Positions 6,489 to 6,500 of a stretch of DNA of 6,500 bases are shown here, piece by piece. The notes under the pieces were generated by a model. That model ran no database searches. It saw only the letters and a list, made by a program, of their open reading frames with translations, and was not told the DNA's origin. The stretch is from Nitrospirae bacterium RIFCSPHIGHO2_01_FULL_66_17 (GTDB lineage Bacteria > Nitrospirota > Nitrospiria > 2-01-FULL-66-17): positions 208-6,707 of the forward strand of contig MHEO01000020.1 of the NCBI GenBank assembly GCA_001803875.1. The letters are read 5' to 3'. The translations under genes and the position numbers were made by a program. Each line of letters opens with the position of its first letter. Position 1 is the stretch's first letter.

Positions 6489-6500
6489 CGACGCGCCCCC

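Noticed and set aside
6472..6499. Interrupted inverted repeat across the cusA stop (GGGG/CCCC and GTCG/CGAC) that might be a terminator.
   Set aside because: The stem has a 3-by-3 mismatch, no T-run is visible, and the window ends at once, so a terminator cannot be supported.

Overview
The window holds most or all of one operon, read left to right on the + strand: a short secreted protein of unknown function, then the three parts of a heavy-metal RND (HME-RND) efflux pump of the Cu(I)/Ag(I) CusCBA type. The order is orf1 (24-398), outer-membrane channel cusC-like (470-1729), periplasmic adaptor cusB-like (1739-3373) and inner-membrane pump cusA-like (3375-6488). The genes cover nearly the whole window. 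The only real gap is the 71 bases between orf1 and the channel gene.

The DNA is GC-rich with strong G/C preference at third codon positions. An outer-membrane channel and a tripartite pump imply a diderm (Gram-negative type) bacterium. I cannot name the lineage from this sequence alone. No insertion sequence, tRNA, rRNA, CRISPR array or phage gene is visible. No metal-sensing regulator (CusRS, CueR or similar) and no separate CusF chaperone lie inside the window. The promoter is probably upstream of base 1.

Expected working by homology: CusA takes Cu(I)/Ag(I) from the periplasm (and possibly the cytoplasm) using proton flow. CusB joins the pump to the channel and delivers metal. CusC carries the ion across the outer membrane. 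The metal-site methionines of CusA (M569, M619, M668) are intact, which favours Cu/Ag over Zn/Co/Cd.

The pump is a known system, but several details differ from the E. coli version. The adaptor has a methionine-rich N-terminal linker, a second methionine cluster and a C-terminal FixH/YtkA-like domain. The pump lacks the lysine at the position of E. coli K984 and the methionine at the position of M755. Orf1 carries a CPFHP motif resembling the CPMHP core of heavy-metal-binding domains. Two gene junctions have inverted repeats that could tie translation of one gene to the one before it. I see no wholly new system; orf1 and the adaptor extensions are the best candidates for something undescribed.
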